Below are positions 46,725-54,483 of a DNA stretch of 64,000 nucleotides, piece by piece. The translations under genes and the position numbers were made by a program. Position 1 is the first letter of the stretch, and each line of letters begins with the position of its first letter. Source of the DNA: Roseimaritima ulvae (lineage in GTDB: Bacteria > Planctomycetota > Planctomycetia > Pirellulales > Pirellulaceae); assembly GCF_008065135.1 (NCBI RefSeq), contig NZ_CP042914.1:1798001-1862000 (forward strand). Direction: 5' to 3'. The notes beneath the pieces are model-generated. The model searched no databases. It had not been told where the DNA came from and saw nothing but the letters and a program-made list of their open reading frames with translations.

Positions 46725-47362
46725 TGTGGGCGGGGCTTGTCTCCAGTTGTGGGCGGGTCTCCCGACCCGCTCACACGCTGGACCGAAGGTCTCCGAGTAT
46801 TTTGCCACGTCTTCCCATGCCCCGCCAACTTCCCGTGCGTCGAACGTAGTTTGGGAGACCTGCGGTCGGCAACGTGAGGCGGTCAGGAGACCGCCCCACA
46901 ACTGGGGACCGCCCCGTGTTGTGGGCGGGTCTTGTCTCTCCAGTTGTGGGCGGGTCTCCGGACCCGGTCACCGTCCGGACCGAAGGTCTCCGAGTATTTT
47001 GCCACGTATTCCCATACCCCGCCAACTTCCCGTGCGTCGAGCGTATTCTGGGAGACCTGCGGTCGGCAGCGTGAGGCGGTCAGGAGACCGCCCCACAACC
47101 GGGAGCCCCACAACTCCAACGTTGTGGGCGGGTCTTGTCTCTCCAGTTGTGGGCGGGTCTCCGGACCCGCTCACTCACCGGACCGAAGGTCTCAGAGTAT
47201 TTTGTCACGTATTCCCATACCCCGCCAACTTCCCGTGCGTCGAGCGTATTATGGGAGACCTGCGGTCGGCAACGTGAGGCGGTCAGGAGACCGCCCCACA
47301 ACTGGGGGCGGTCGGGAGACCGCCCCACAACTGTGGCGGGTCTTGTCTGTTGTGGGCGGGTC
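46725..47362. repeat. Repeat B array right of the RAYT gene: about 3 tandem 200-base units
   Basis: The word GACCGAAGGTCTC recurs at 46781, 46978 and 47181 (spacings 197 and 203). Each unit reads GTTGTGGGCGGGTCTCC-type palindrome, then GACCGAAGGTCTCCGAGTAT, TTGCCACGTATTCCCATACC, GGGAGACCTGCGGTCGGCA and a closing GGCGGTCAGGAGACCGCCCC palindrome. Both arms are hairpin-forming. Short frames inside the array are not genes. Confidence 0.95.
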
Positions 47363-47368
47363 TCCCGA

Positions 47369-47464
47369 CCCGCTCACCAACCCGCTCACCAACCCGCTCA
47401 CCAACCCGCTCACCAACCCGCTCACCAACCCGCTCACCAACCCGCTCACCAACCCGCTCACCTC
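47369..47464. repeat. 12-base tandem repeat (CCCGCTCACCAA) x8
   Basis: Seven full units and one partial unit, perfect in sequence, from 47369 to about 47464. It looks like an expansion of the CCCGACCCGCTCAC end of repeat B and stops 11 bases before the stop codon of the beta-helix gene on the minus strand. Confidence 0.95.
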
Positions 47465-47475
47465 CCCACCGCCCC

Positions 47476-50415
47476 TCACTGCCCCGACACGGCCAGTTCC
47501 TGAAAGGCCGTGTTCTCGCCGCCGCCAAGATCGGACACTGGAGAAACTCGCCAGACAATCCAGCGGAAGTTGCCCAGAGTGGTTTCGTTCACAGCGCGAA
47601 GAGACGCTGCGAGGAACGGTGAATCGTTTGGGCCGGTATGAATCGTGCCCAGCGGCGTGAACTTGCTCATGTCCCAACCAGGATCTTGCTCCGCGTCGCT
47701 GCCGTAGATGGTCAGTTTCTGAGCCGCTCGCGTGCCGCCCTGATTGAACGACCAGCTTGTAACCGCCGTCACCGGCTTCACGCTGCCTAGATCCAGCTTG
47801 TAAGCGCCGTTGAACACCCTGTTGGAGAAAACTGGCCCGAAGCCGCGAGCAAGTTTTCCGTCGGTCAGCGTACTCAGCGGGTCATTGTTCGTGTTCCGGT
47901 TGGCAACTACCTGCTGGCCCAAAGCAGCTGGTACCGGCAGTTCCCTGAACCGATCCGGACGGTCGGCCGTTTCGATCACCACCGTGGATTCCGGAACGGC
48001 CGAGATTTCCATCGGCTTCTGGTTGCGTACAACCTTCAGCTTTACTGAATCGGAGTTGTTACGTGCGACGACCCGGAACAATTGCTCAACATTTGAAACC
48101 GGCGCCCTACCGATGCCTTGAATCAAATCACCAACCTGCAAGCCAGCTTTTTCCGCCGCGGATGCGCTGGGAACATCGACAAGTGCCATCCCGCCCGCTT
48201 CTTTGCTGACGCCGAAAGCGGAAAACTCTTCGCCCTTCAGATCCTTCAGCGTGGCACCGAGCCAAACCATCTTCAGGGGACTCGCACCGACTGGCGGCCC
48301 AGAGCGTCTTGTGCCCGGAGTGGCGGATGCTTCGAGCGATGGAATCTCGGGTGTCTTTGCGATCGCTTTGAGCGCTGGCTTCTTGACGCCGAACTGATCC
48401 ATCGAAAAGTTCTTGAAGCCGAGCTTCAGCGCCGGCGAGCCCTCTTTGACTCGAAAATCTCCCTTGGCGGGATCGACGTACATGGGTTCGGCAAGTACCG
48501 AGTTCTCGTCCCAGCCGAGCTTCGCGGAATGCTCGAGGATTCCGCGGTCCTGGGAATCGAACAGGTTGCGGTCGACCAAAGTTCCCTCGGTGTAGGGCTC
48601 GTTCATGCGGGCGGTGTGATATCGCTCTGCCATGATGTTGCTGTGTACCTGATCCCTGCTGCGCTGGAACCAGACGTGTGGGTGTAGCGTTCCGATCGGC
48701 ATCACATTGTTCCACGCGTGCCGACGAAATCCCTCGCGAAGCTTCAAGCCCTTGTTAAGCATCAGGTTGTTGTAGATGTCGTAGTTGCTCGAGCCATCGT
48801 CCAGGTCGATGTCCCAGCCATGGTCGCAACGCCAGCGGCTGTCACGGATCACGGTGGTCTTCATCGCGTCGAGAAACGGCAGGTTCGGATCGGCGTCGAC
48901 CGCCTTCTGCGAAGCCGTCAGGTGATCGGAACGCCAATAGCGGTCGCGTCCCCAGGAATTGAATGAACCGTGGTCGTGCGTCTCCAGCACGGTATCAAAC
49001 ACGTCGCAGCGTTCGATCAGATGACCACCCCACGCTCCGTCGCCGATGTTGACACCGGCCCGAGCGGTGTCGTACACCGAGCAGTCCCGCACCGTAATCT
49101 CCGAAGCCATTTCGATCTGCACGCCCGCCGGCTGCCGCTCAACGCGGCCGATGCCATGAATCAGGCAATCTTCCACTGCGGACTGAGCCGGATAGTTATT
49201 CGTTTTGGGCCCCGGCGTTCTATCGATCGTCGCCAGATCATTCTTCTGGCCGTATTCGAACAGCGGGTCACGGACGGCGTCGGGATCGCCCACGAAGCAG
49301 ACGCCGCTGGCACCCGTGTCATGAATGTGACATCCCTTTACGAGCACGCGGCGGTTGTAATTGTTCACGAAGACTGCATTGCCACCGACCTGATCGAACT
49401 CGCAATCCAGAATACTCACGTCCTCGGTGCCCGTCAGCATGAAGGCACCACCGCGATAGATCGCCCAATCGCTGCGCAGTAATTGCTCTTTGCAGTCCAT
49501 GAAGGTGCGTGCCGCATGCCGAACGGCAAAGCCCTGCAGAGTGATAAACCTGACGGGCGCTTTCTCCGCACCCTGAAACTCAATCAGATGCCGAAGACGC
49601 ACGACCTCGACCTTGACCTTTGAGAGATCGGTACCGGGGTTGGGTTTGTAGTAGAGCGTTGAGGTCTTCGCGTTGTGAAACCATTCGCCGGGCGCGTCGA
49701 GTTCCTCGAAAATGTTCTCGACCATCCGATGGTCTTTGTGCATTCCCATTTTGCGATTGTTCTGCCAACCACCTTCGTAGGTCACGTCACCGTCCGCGTC
49801 CTTTCCGGTGATCAGGTAGTGGTATCCTCCCCACCCCGCGCGATGCATGGCGTGGATATAACCGCCGGCCGGATCCGCCCAGTTCGCGGCGCGTTGCTTC
49901 GAGAACGCATCGGCCGCAAAGCCTTGATAGGGTTCCGCCTTTTTTGACGCATCATAATTCGGATAGCGTGCCATCCGCTGGTTCTGGCCGTCGATGAACA
50001 ACTGATCGATTTGCAGGCCCGGGGGCGTTTGAGCTTGGAAGATGCCATCACGCCAAGCTGACCACGAGAGGTTCAACTGTGAGCCGCCACTGAGCACAGC
50101 CCCGCCTTCGTTTTGGGCGCGGTAGACAATCGGGCACTCCGAGCTGCCGGAATCAGCGGAAGTCAAGACGAGCGTTTCGGGCAGATAGTACACCCCATCG
50201 GCAACGTGAACGGTCACCGGTTCGCGGCCGGCAAGTTTCCGCGAAACAATCGCCTGCCGTGCGCCTTCGAGCGTAGCCAGCGGGGCTGCTTGGGTTCCCT
50301 GATCGGAGTCGTTACCCGCAGGTGCGACAAACAGTTCCGCCGCAAAGGCCAAGTTCGTCAAAAGCAATGTAACGCCACTGAAAAGCAGCGATGTCTTCTT
50401 GATGGTTAAGTGCAT
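47476..50415 (-). CDS. Secreted right-handed beta-helix protein with PDZ domain and C-terminal beta-sandwich
   Basis: 979 residues from ATG 50415, where the signal peptide (KKTSLLFSGVTLLLTNLAFAA) starts. Residues about 25-680 are parallel beta-helix repeats (FVAPAGNDSDQGTQAAPLAT opening; later VSILDCEFDQVGGNAVFVNN; RVLVKGCHIHDTGASGVCFV; HLIERCDVFDTVL), as in polysaccharide lyases and pectinases. About 690-790 is a PDZ domain (EKAGLQVGDLIQGIGRAPVS). The end (about 800-979) is discoidin/F5-8-like (NGAYKLDLGSVKPVTAVTSW; ENTAFQELAVSGQ). The order suggests a polysaccharide-processing protein anchored through the C-terminal module. Its last codons adjoin the 12-base tandem repeat. Confidence 0.85.
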   Translation of the reverse strand: MHLTIKKTSLLFSGVTLLLTNLAFAAELFVAPAGNDSDQGTQAAPLATLEGARQAIVSRKLAGREPVTVHVADGVYYLPETLVLTSADSGSSECPIVYRAQNEGGAVLSGGSQLNLSWSAWRDGIFQAQTPPGLQIDQLFIDGQNQRMARYPNYDASKKAEPYQGFAADAFSKQRAANWADPAGGYIHAMHRAGWGGYHYLITGKDADGDVTYEGGWQNNRKMGMHKDHRMVENIFEELDAPGEWFHNAKTSTLYYKPNPGTDLSKVKVEVVRLRHLIEFQGAEKAPVRFITLQGFAVRHAARTFMDCKEQLLRSDWAIYRGGAFMLTGTEDVSILDCEFDQVGGNAVFVNNYNRRVLVKGCHIHDTGASGVCFVGDPDAVRDPLFEYGQKNDLATIDRTPGPKTNNYPAQSAVEDCLIHGIGRVERQPAGVQIEMASEITVRDCSVYDTARAGVNIGDGAWGGHLIERCDVFDTVLETHDHGSFNSWGRDRYWRSDHLTASQKAVDADPNLPFLDAMKTTVIRDSRWRCDHGWDIDLDDGSSNYDIYNNLMLNKGLKLREGFRRHAWNNVMPIGTLHPHVWFQRSRDQVHSNIMAERYHTARMNEPYTEGTLVDRNLFDSQDRGILEHSAKLGWDENSVLAEPMYVDPAKGDFRVKEGSPALKLGFKNFSMDQFGVKKPALKAIAKTPEIPSLEASATPGTRRSGPPVGASPLKMVWLGATLKDLKGEEFSAFGVSKEAGGMALVDVPSASAAEKAGLQVGDLIQGIGRAPVSNVEQLFRVVARNNSDSVKLKVVRNQKPMEISAVPESTVVIETADRPDRFRELPVPAALGQQVVANRNTNNDPLSTLTDGKLARGFGPVFSNRVFNGAYKLDLGSVKPVTAVTSWSFNQGGTRAAQKLTIYGSDAEQDPGWDMSKFTPLGTIHTGPNDSPFLAASLRAVNETTLGNFRWIVWRVSPVSDLGGGENTAFQELAVSGQ

Positions 50416-50846
50416 CTTTTTCCTGGTCGATTCAAAACTCAATAAATCAGTTGACAGCATCTCGCATCAGATTCCGCCGCTCACCGCGGTGCTAAGGAAC
50501 CGCAAACGACTCGGCCACAAACAAGCGACCACATCCCATATCAGCCGCAGTGCGCTAGCACCCGGTTCTCAACACACACCCGCCGACGAACGCCAGCCCC
50601 CGGTTTTCCCAGGAACCGGACCCAAACACGTTCCAGCTAATCGGGCAACGACATTTGCGGACAATTCCAAAGTCGACTCCAACGAGCGTGCCCCATTCTA
50701 ACCGACGCCCCCATGATTGTGATGCAAATCGGTGTGGCGCTGACCGTGCCCCACATAGCGGGCCGGAATAGGCCCGAATCCAGGTCGCCACTGTTTCGGA
50801 TCCTCCACAAGCCTTTTGCATGCGTCGCTCCGAACAGAAATCGCAG
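50416..50846. other. Intergenic region with one diverged repeat C copy
   Basis: 431 bases. At 50541-50615 a half-decayed repeat C is visible (ATCAGCCGCAGTGCGCTAGC and CCAGCCCCCGGTTTTCC). I see no gene or RNA. Confidence 0.6.
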
Positions 50847-52007
50847 TCACATTGGGGAAAGAGAATTGATCCACTTGATCTGCGTATCGCAGTTTTCAAC
50901 GAGGCTCAGTTTGGCCCGCAGGTCTTCAGCTATGGCTTTCACAATTTTGTCGGGCAACTCGCCCTCGACGGTCACCGTGAGGTGGTCCATGTCGTCGGTG
51001 TAACGCACGGGCACACCCTCGATGATGATTCGTTTGGTCCTCCAGTCCTCTTCGTCCGCGTCGCTCTGGACGATTGGCGTATGCGGCACCGGTGGTCTGC
51101 AAAGCGAATCGTATGCCTCCATGTTTGGTTCGGCACCGATCTGGTCTGCCAAGTCATCCTCGCGGTCAAAGCCCGCCCCGGGATGATCGAGTGCGAACTT
51201 CCGCATGTCATAGTTCCAGAGGTGCAGTCCCGTCTGGTCGGTGCGTGCCACTTGAAGTCGAATCCACTTGCGCTGCGTCAGACGCGTCCAGCAAAAATCG
51301 CCCAGGGACAAAGACCACTCGTCGATGTTCTCCAGGAACCCATCCTCCGTCAGGATCTGTCCACCCGAAATCAGGACTGCTGTTCCGCTATCGTTCAACC
51401 GCGCGTCATGCTGGCTGATCCAACCGGGAGGCTCGCCTTCTGACGCAATCTCCTCGATGGCAAGTGTTGCGGTGTTGAGTGCATAGACTTGCGTGCGGCC
51501 CACTTCGCGTTGGGCGGAGTAGCCAATGCTTCCGACAAGCAGAATGGTTTGCTCGTCGTCGATCGCCGTGGCGGAGTGAAAGTCGGTGGGAGGGAACCGC
51601 GTTTCGGGGTAGCCGAAAATCCGCACTTCCCCGTCGCCATGTTCGACAATGACGTCGTTGTATATATAGAAGTCGGGGTCGTAGTAGTCTTCGTGCTCGC
51701 CGGCGATCCAGAATACTCGGCCATCCGATAGCTCGGTGCGTGACTGCCCCATCCGGCAACCCGCCCAGCCGGGTTCGCTGGGAAGAGCAACCGTGCCAAG
51801 CAGCTTGCCAAGCCGTGACTTGAATCGCTCGTTGGCATGGTAGGGATCGACGCGACCGCGAAATAGCCACAGCCACACGGGATTGGTCATGTCCTCGGCA
51901 TCGGTCGATCCGCGGCGAGCGGTTTGCCACTGGCGAAACAGTTTGGGCGTCACCTCGGGACCAGGGATTCGGTTTTTCTTTCGGATCTCTTCGTCGTCCA
52001 CCGCCAT
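50847..52007 (-). CDS. Hypothetical kelch-like protein
   Basis: 386 residues from ATG 52007, with AGGAG six bases upstream; a GTG two codons earlier is less likely. The start is charged (AVDDEEIRKKNRIPGP), and no signal is present, so it is cytoplasmic. Repeated blade-like motifs appear in the middle (FHSATAIDDEQTILLVGSIG; VYALNTATLAIEEIASEGEP; DARLNDSGTAVLISGGQIL), consistent with a kelch-type propeller. The C-terminal third (VRYTDDMDHLTVTVEGELPD) is a separate part. I do not recognise a function. Confidence 0.6.
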   Translation of the reverse strand: MAVDDEEIRKKNRIPGPEVTPKLFRQWQTARRGSTDAEDMTNPVWLWLFRGRVDPYHANERFKSRLGKLLGTVALPSEPGWAGCRMGQSRTELSDGRVFWIAGEHEDYYDPDFYIYNDVIVEHGDGEVRIFGYPETRFPPTDFHSATAIDDEQTILLVGSIGYSAQREVGRTQVYALNTATLAIEEIASEGEPPGWISQHDARLNDSGTAVLISGGQILTEDGFLENIDEWSLSLGDFCWTRLTQRKWIRLQVARTDQTGLHLWNYDMRKFALDHPGAGFDREDDLADQIGAEPNMEAYDSLCRPPVPHTPIVQSDADEEDWRTKRIIIEGVPVRYTDDMDHLTVTVEGELPDKIVKAIAEDLRAKLSLVENCDTQIKWINSLSPM

Positions 52008-52140
52008 AACCACTCCTGTTTCCTGGTGTCAGACCGTCACGACACCAAGCGTCTCGTCAAGGTTCACCGCTGCTCTCCGCGTGACTCGTTGTCGCCCAAG
52101 CAACCGTCTGCCGCCATCAAGCGATCCGTCAGACAGGTCT

Positions 52141-52638
52141 TCAAGTGGTGGGAACAGCAACGATCAATTCATCGATGCGGCGATAACCCATTTCCATGGC
52201 GGCTCCCATGCCACTGGCCAAGGCCTGATCGCGGGCTTCCTGGGACGGGTACTCGATCAGCGTGCTGACCGTCGTGCCGCGGTTCGTTTCCTGAAACGTG
52301 ATGGTAACGACCGTTTCATGCCCCGTGTTCTCCGCTGAGCGACCCACGGTGTGTTTTTCGTCTTGAACGATCTTATTGAGCGTTTCGATGACACGAAATT
52401 CGCCGTGCATTGCAATCTCCGAACCGTCTGCTTCGTTGCGGAAAACGTTGTGGTATTTGCCGCCGACACGAAAATCCAACTCACAGATGGGCATCGACCA
52501 GCCCGGTGGTCCAAGCATCCAGCGGCGGACCAAATCGGCGTCGGTGAATGGTTTCCAAACCGAGGCGGCGGGCCCTGCGAAACTTCTCACGACTTCAACC
52601 TGGGTGTTGGTGGGCGTATTGATTGTGGCAGGTTTCAT
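52141..52638 (-). CDS. SRPBCC/AHSA1-family protein
   Basis: 165 residues from ATG 52638. The START-like fold is indicated by EVVRSFAGPAASVWKPFTDA, WMLGPPGWSMPICELDFRVG and the long C-terminal helix (AMEMGYRRIDELI). Such proteins bind hydrophobic ligands or act as Hsp90-type activators; in bacteria they are often regulated together with a HTH partner. The divergent WYL regulator lies 124 bases away with a perfect inverted repeat between, so I infer that this gene is its target. No catalytic residues are apparent. Confidence 0.85.
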   Translation of the reverse strand: MKPATINTPTNTQVEVVRSFAGPAASVWKPFTDADLVRRWMLGPPGWSMPICELDFRVGGKYHNVFRNEADGSEIAMHGEFRVIETLNKIVQDEKHTVGRSAENTGHETVVTITFQETNRGTTVSTLIEYPSQEARDQALASGMGAAMEMGYRRIDELIVAVPTT

Positions 52639-52692
52639 CTTCGTTTGTCCTTTGTGGAAAATGGGTTGACGTCGATACTTTACAAGGGGCTG

Positions 52693-52721
52693 CTGACAGC
52701 GTACTGTCAGGAGCCTGTCAG
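52693..52721. promoter_or_regulatory. Probable operator between SRPBCC and WYL-regulator genes
   Basis: Perfect inverted repeat CTGACAG (52693-52699), CGTA, CTGTCAG (52704-52710), followed five bases later by another CTGTCAG (52715-52721). The three half-sites lie in the 124-base divergent promoter region. It fits a dimeric HTH regulator; the regulator gene is adjacent. Inference, not shown. Confidence 0.65.
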
Positions 52722-52762
52722 GATTTGCAAATTTCTTTCTCGATCCGTTCTCTGGCACGCAC

Positions 52763-53527
52763 ATGCGACGAGCCGACCGCCTGTTTCGAATTGTCGAATA
52801 CCTCAAGTCGCGGCGAGAGGTCGTCACGGGGGAAACGCTTGCGGCGGAAATGGAAATCGGTGTGCGCACGATCTACCGCGATGTTGCGGATCTACGTGCT
52901 TCGGGCGTCCCGATCGTGGGCGAAGCCGGAGTCGGCTATCTGCTCAGCGGCGACTATGTGGTCAAGCCGCTGATGTTTGACATCGAGGAACTGGACGCGT
53001 TGTCTCTGGGAGCTCAGATGGTCGAGAGTTGGGGGGACACGGACATTGCCCGCGCGGCGCGTCGGGCGCTCGACAAAATCACCGCCGTGTTGCCGGATCG
53101 GCTTGCGGAAGACGCGAAGCTTTCCGCGGCCTACGCGTGTGCAAGCCGAGCCAAGACGCCGATCAAGATCGATCTGGCCTCACTACGACGAGCGGTCCGC
53201 AGCAAACATTGGGTTGATATCAGCTATACCGACGAAGCGAAGAAGAAGTCCCAGCGGCGGGTGCGGCCTTTGTGCCTGGTCTTCAGCGCACCGGTTTGGT
53301 TGCTGGCCGCGTGGTGTGAAACTCGCGGAGATTTTCGTGAGTTCCGTGTCGACCGGATCACGAGGTTGAAGGTCACCAACCAGCGGTTTCCATACGAAGC
53401 CGGAAAGACACTCAAAGATCTCCAGCAGCAACAACCGAAAGCTAAGGTCGCCTTTCGCTCCGCGAAAGTAGTGCAAAAAACAAATTCCAGTCCCCCCTCC
53501 CCCAAAGATTTCGCGATATGCCCCTGA
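52763..53527 (+). CDS. HTH-WYL-domain (YafY/DeoR-like) transcriptional regulator
   Basis: 254 residues. HTH_11 at about 1-60 (RRADRLFRIVEYLKSRREVV; LAAEMEIGVRTIYRDVADLR); central part (VVKPLMFDIEELDALSLGAQ); WYL domain about 140-215 with YTDEAKKKSQRRVRPLCLVF and WLLAAWCETRGDFREFRVDR. The WYL domain usually binds a nucleic-acid or nucleotide ligand. The last residues (NSSPPSPKDFAICP) are encoded by the left arm of a perfect hairpin (53497-53565) and are not family-like, so the natural end may have been replaced. Divergent neighbour: SRPBCC gene. Confidence 0.88.
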   Translation: MRRADRLFRIVEYLKSRREVVTGETLAAEMEIGVRTIYRDVADLRASGVPIVGEAGVGYLLSGDYVVKPLMFDIEELDALSLGAQMVESWGDTDIARAARRALDKITAVLPDRLAEDAKLSAAYACASRAKTPIKIDLASLRRAVRSKHWVDISYTDEAKKKSQRRVRPLCLVFSAPVWLLAAWCETRGDFREFRVDRITRLKVTNQRFPYEAGKTLKDLQQQQPKAKVAFRSAKVVQKTNSSPPSPKDFAICP

Positions 53528-53565
53528 GGTGATAGAGGACGTAGTGCACGAAATCTTTGGGGGAG
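53497..53565. repeat. Perfect 17-base inverted repeat at the end of the WYL gene
   Basis: Arms CTCCCCCAAAGATTTCG (53497-53513) and CGAAATCTTTGGGGGAG (53549-53565) are exact complements with a 35-base loop, and the WYL stop codon (53525-53527) falls in the loop. It could be a terminator-like structure or the end of an inserted palindromic element; there is no U-run on either side. Confidence 0.85.
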
Positions 53566-53880
53566 GCGGGGCATGTGTCCCTCAACCGTTGCTGAACCGC
53601 CAAGACAACCGCCACGCAATGATTTGCATCAGTGCGGCCGGGGACCGTGGTCCAGGAACCCCGTCCGGCACTCCGCGCACAAGCTCGCCAGACTGGGCTT
53701 GGGCTCGTATCCGGCTGGGCCTTCGGCCCGTAAGCAATTGGGTATCCAACAACTCGTTGGGGGTGAAAGTAGAGGGCCTCGAGAAAGCTCCCACGGTCGC
53801 ACCGAAGGGACTGCGGTTCGATTCCGAGCCATCACCAGGGGAGAAGTGAGGCCGCGATCCCAGAGCCCCAGCGAGCAACA
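53566..53880. other. Structured GC-rich non-coding segment with a T-loop-like motif
   Basis: Between the hairpin and a sigma-factor fragment. Visible structures: imperfect arms GTGCGGCCGGGG and CCCCGTCCGGCAC (53632-53671), hairpin GGGCCttcGGCCC (53717-53729) and CGGTTCGATTCCG (53814-53826), the classic T-arm pattern, followed by CACCA at 53833-53837. No acceptor stem partner for these bases can be found upstream, so it is not a complete tRNA or tmRNA. It may be a remnant of an integration site or an uncharacterised structured RNA. Confidence 0.4.
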
Positions 53881-53886
53881 CGGCTC

Positions 53887-53988
53887 CCCTTCAGTGAGTC
53901 GACGCCAAGCAACAGTCATAGACACCTGAAGCAAGTCATCAATCGTCCTCTCATCGCGAACCAAGCCGCGCAGAAAACCCATCAACAT
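53887..53988 (-). pseudogene. Fragment of an ECF sigma factor, region 2
   Basis: The frame from 53988 encodes FLRGLVRDERTIDDLLQVSM then TVAWRRLTEG, the start of region 2 of a sigma-70 ECF factor. After about 34 codons the match ends and the frame runs into the GC-rich structured segment. No region 4 is present. Confidence 0.55.
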
Positions 53989-54016
53989 CCGAGAATTTTC
54001 ACAGGGCCAAAATCAC

Positions 54017-54040
54017 GAAAGCTCCCCATCGTGAGCTTTC
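54017..54040 (-). terminator. Hairpin downstream of dndE
   Basis: Perfect 8-base arms GAAAGCTC (54017-54024) and GAGCTTTC (54033-54040) with an 8-base loop, 54 bases after the dndE stop. In the minus-strand transcript it is followed by GUGAUUUUG, a weak U tract. Probable end of the dndBCDE transcript. Confidence 0.6.
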
Positions 54041-54093
54041 TATTCCGCAGGGATTTAACGACTCGGCGAACCCTGTGGTTGCTTCCCAAGCCA

Positions 54094-54480
54094 TTAGGGT
54101 TTCGTCTCGCAGGTCAGAGCGACTAGGTCGCCGATGTTCTTGATTTTGTTTGGTGTCGCCAGGTAGCTGATGCCGCGATGAAGGTGCAAGCGAAACTGTG
54201 TCGCGGCGACCTCATCTTCGGGCTCAAGACCGTCTTTTACGCAGCGTTCCCGCACCAAGGCAGCGTACAACTCGTAGTTGTCGCCACCGAACGTCTCCCA
54301 GGTCATTTCCACATTGCTGTCCGCCGGAATTTCGACGGGTGTCGGAGGCGTTGGTTCTTTCAGTGATACGCACAACGCCCAGCGACAAAGAACGTTCCAG
54401 TTCTGGATGCCGGTACGAGTCTTCAGCCTAATTAGCTGGTCACGTGCCTGAGAAGAAAGGCGTATTTGCTTTACAAACAT
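54094..54480 (-). CDS. dndE: DNA phosphorothioation protein DndE
   Basis: 128 residues, close to the usual DndE size. The family start IRLSSQARDQLIRLKTRTGI and NWNVLCRWALCVSLKEP are clear. DndE is a small tetrameric protein that binds nicked DNA and is needed for sulfur insertion into the DNA backbone. The start ATG lies 3 bases after the dndD stop, so translation is coupled. Last gene of the dndBCDE operon; a hairpin follows. All four operon proteins are present and uninterrupted, so the modification half should work. Confidence 0.92.
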   Translation of the reverse strand: MFVKQIRLSSQARDQLIRLKTRTGIQNWNVLCRWALCVSLKEPTPPTPVEIPADSNVEMTWETFGGDNYELYAALVRERCVKDGLEPEDEVAATQFRLHLHRGISYLATPNKIKNIGDLVALTCETKP

Positions 54481-54483
54481 CTT

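Noticed and set aside
47369-47464. Possible short CRISPR or iteron origin
   Set aside because: Units are only 12 bases, perfectly contiguous and derived from the neighbouring palindrome; no replication gene is nearby.
46726-47660. Several open frames of 70-240 residues in the RAYT flanks
   Set aside because: They read through repeat B on either strand and share no domain; they are by-products of a repeat with few stops.
53745-53840. tRNA or tmRNA gene
   Set aside because: The T-arm-like CGGTTCGATTCCG and CACCA are present, but no complementary acceptor strand, D arm or tmRNA tag frame is found; only listed as a structured remnant.
53582-53988. Two overlapping minus-strand hypothetical genes of 99 and 119 residues
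   Set aside because: One begins as a sigma-factor fragment and then runs into structured DNA; the other is the frame-shifted complement. Neither has a start signal or complete domain.
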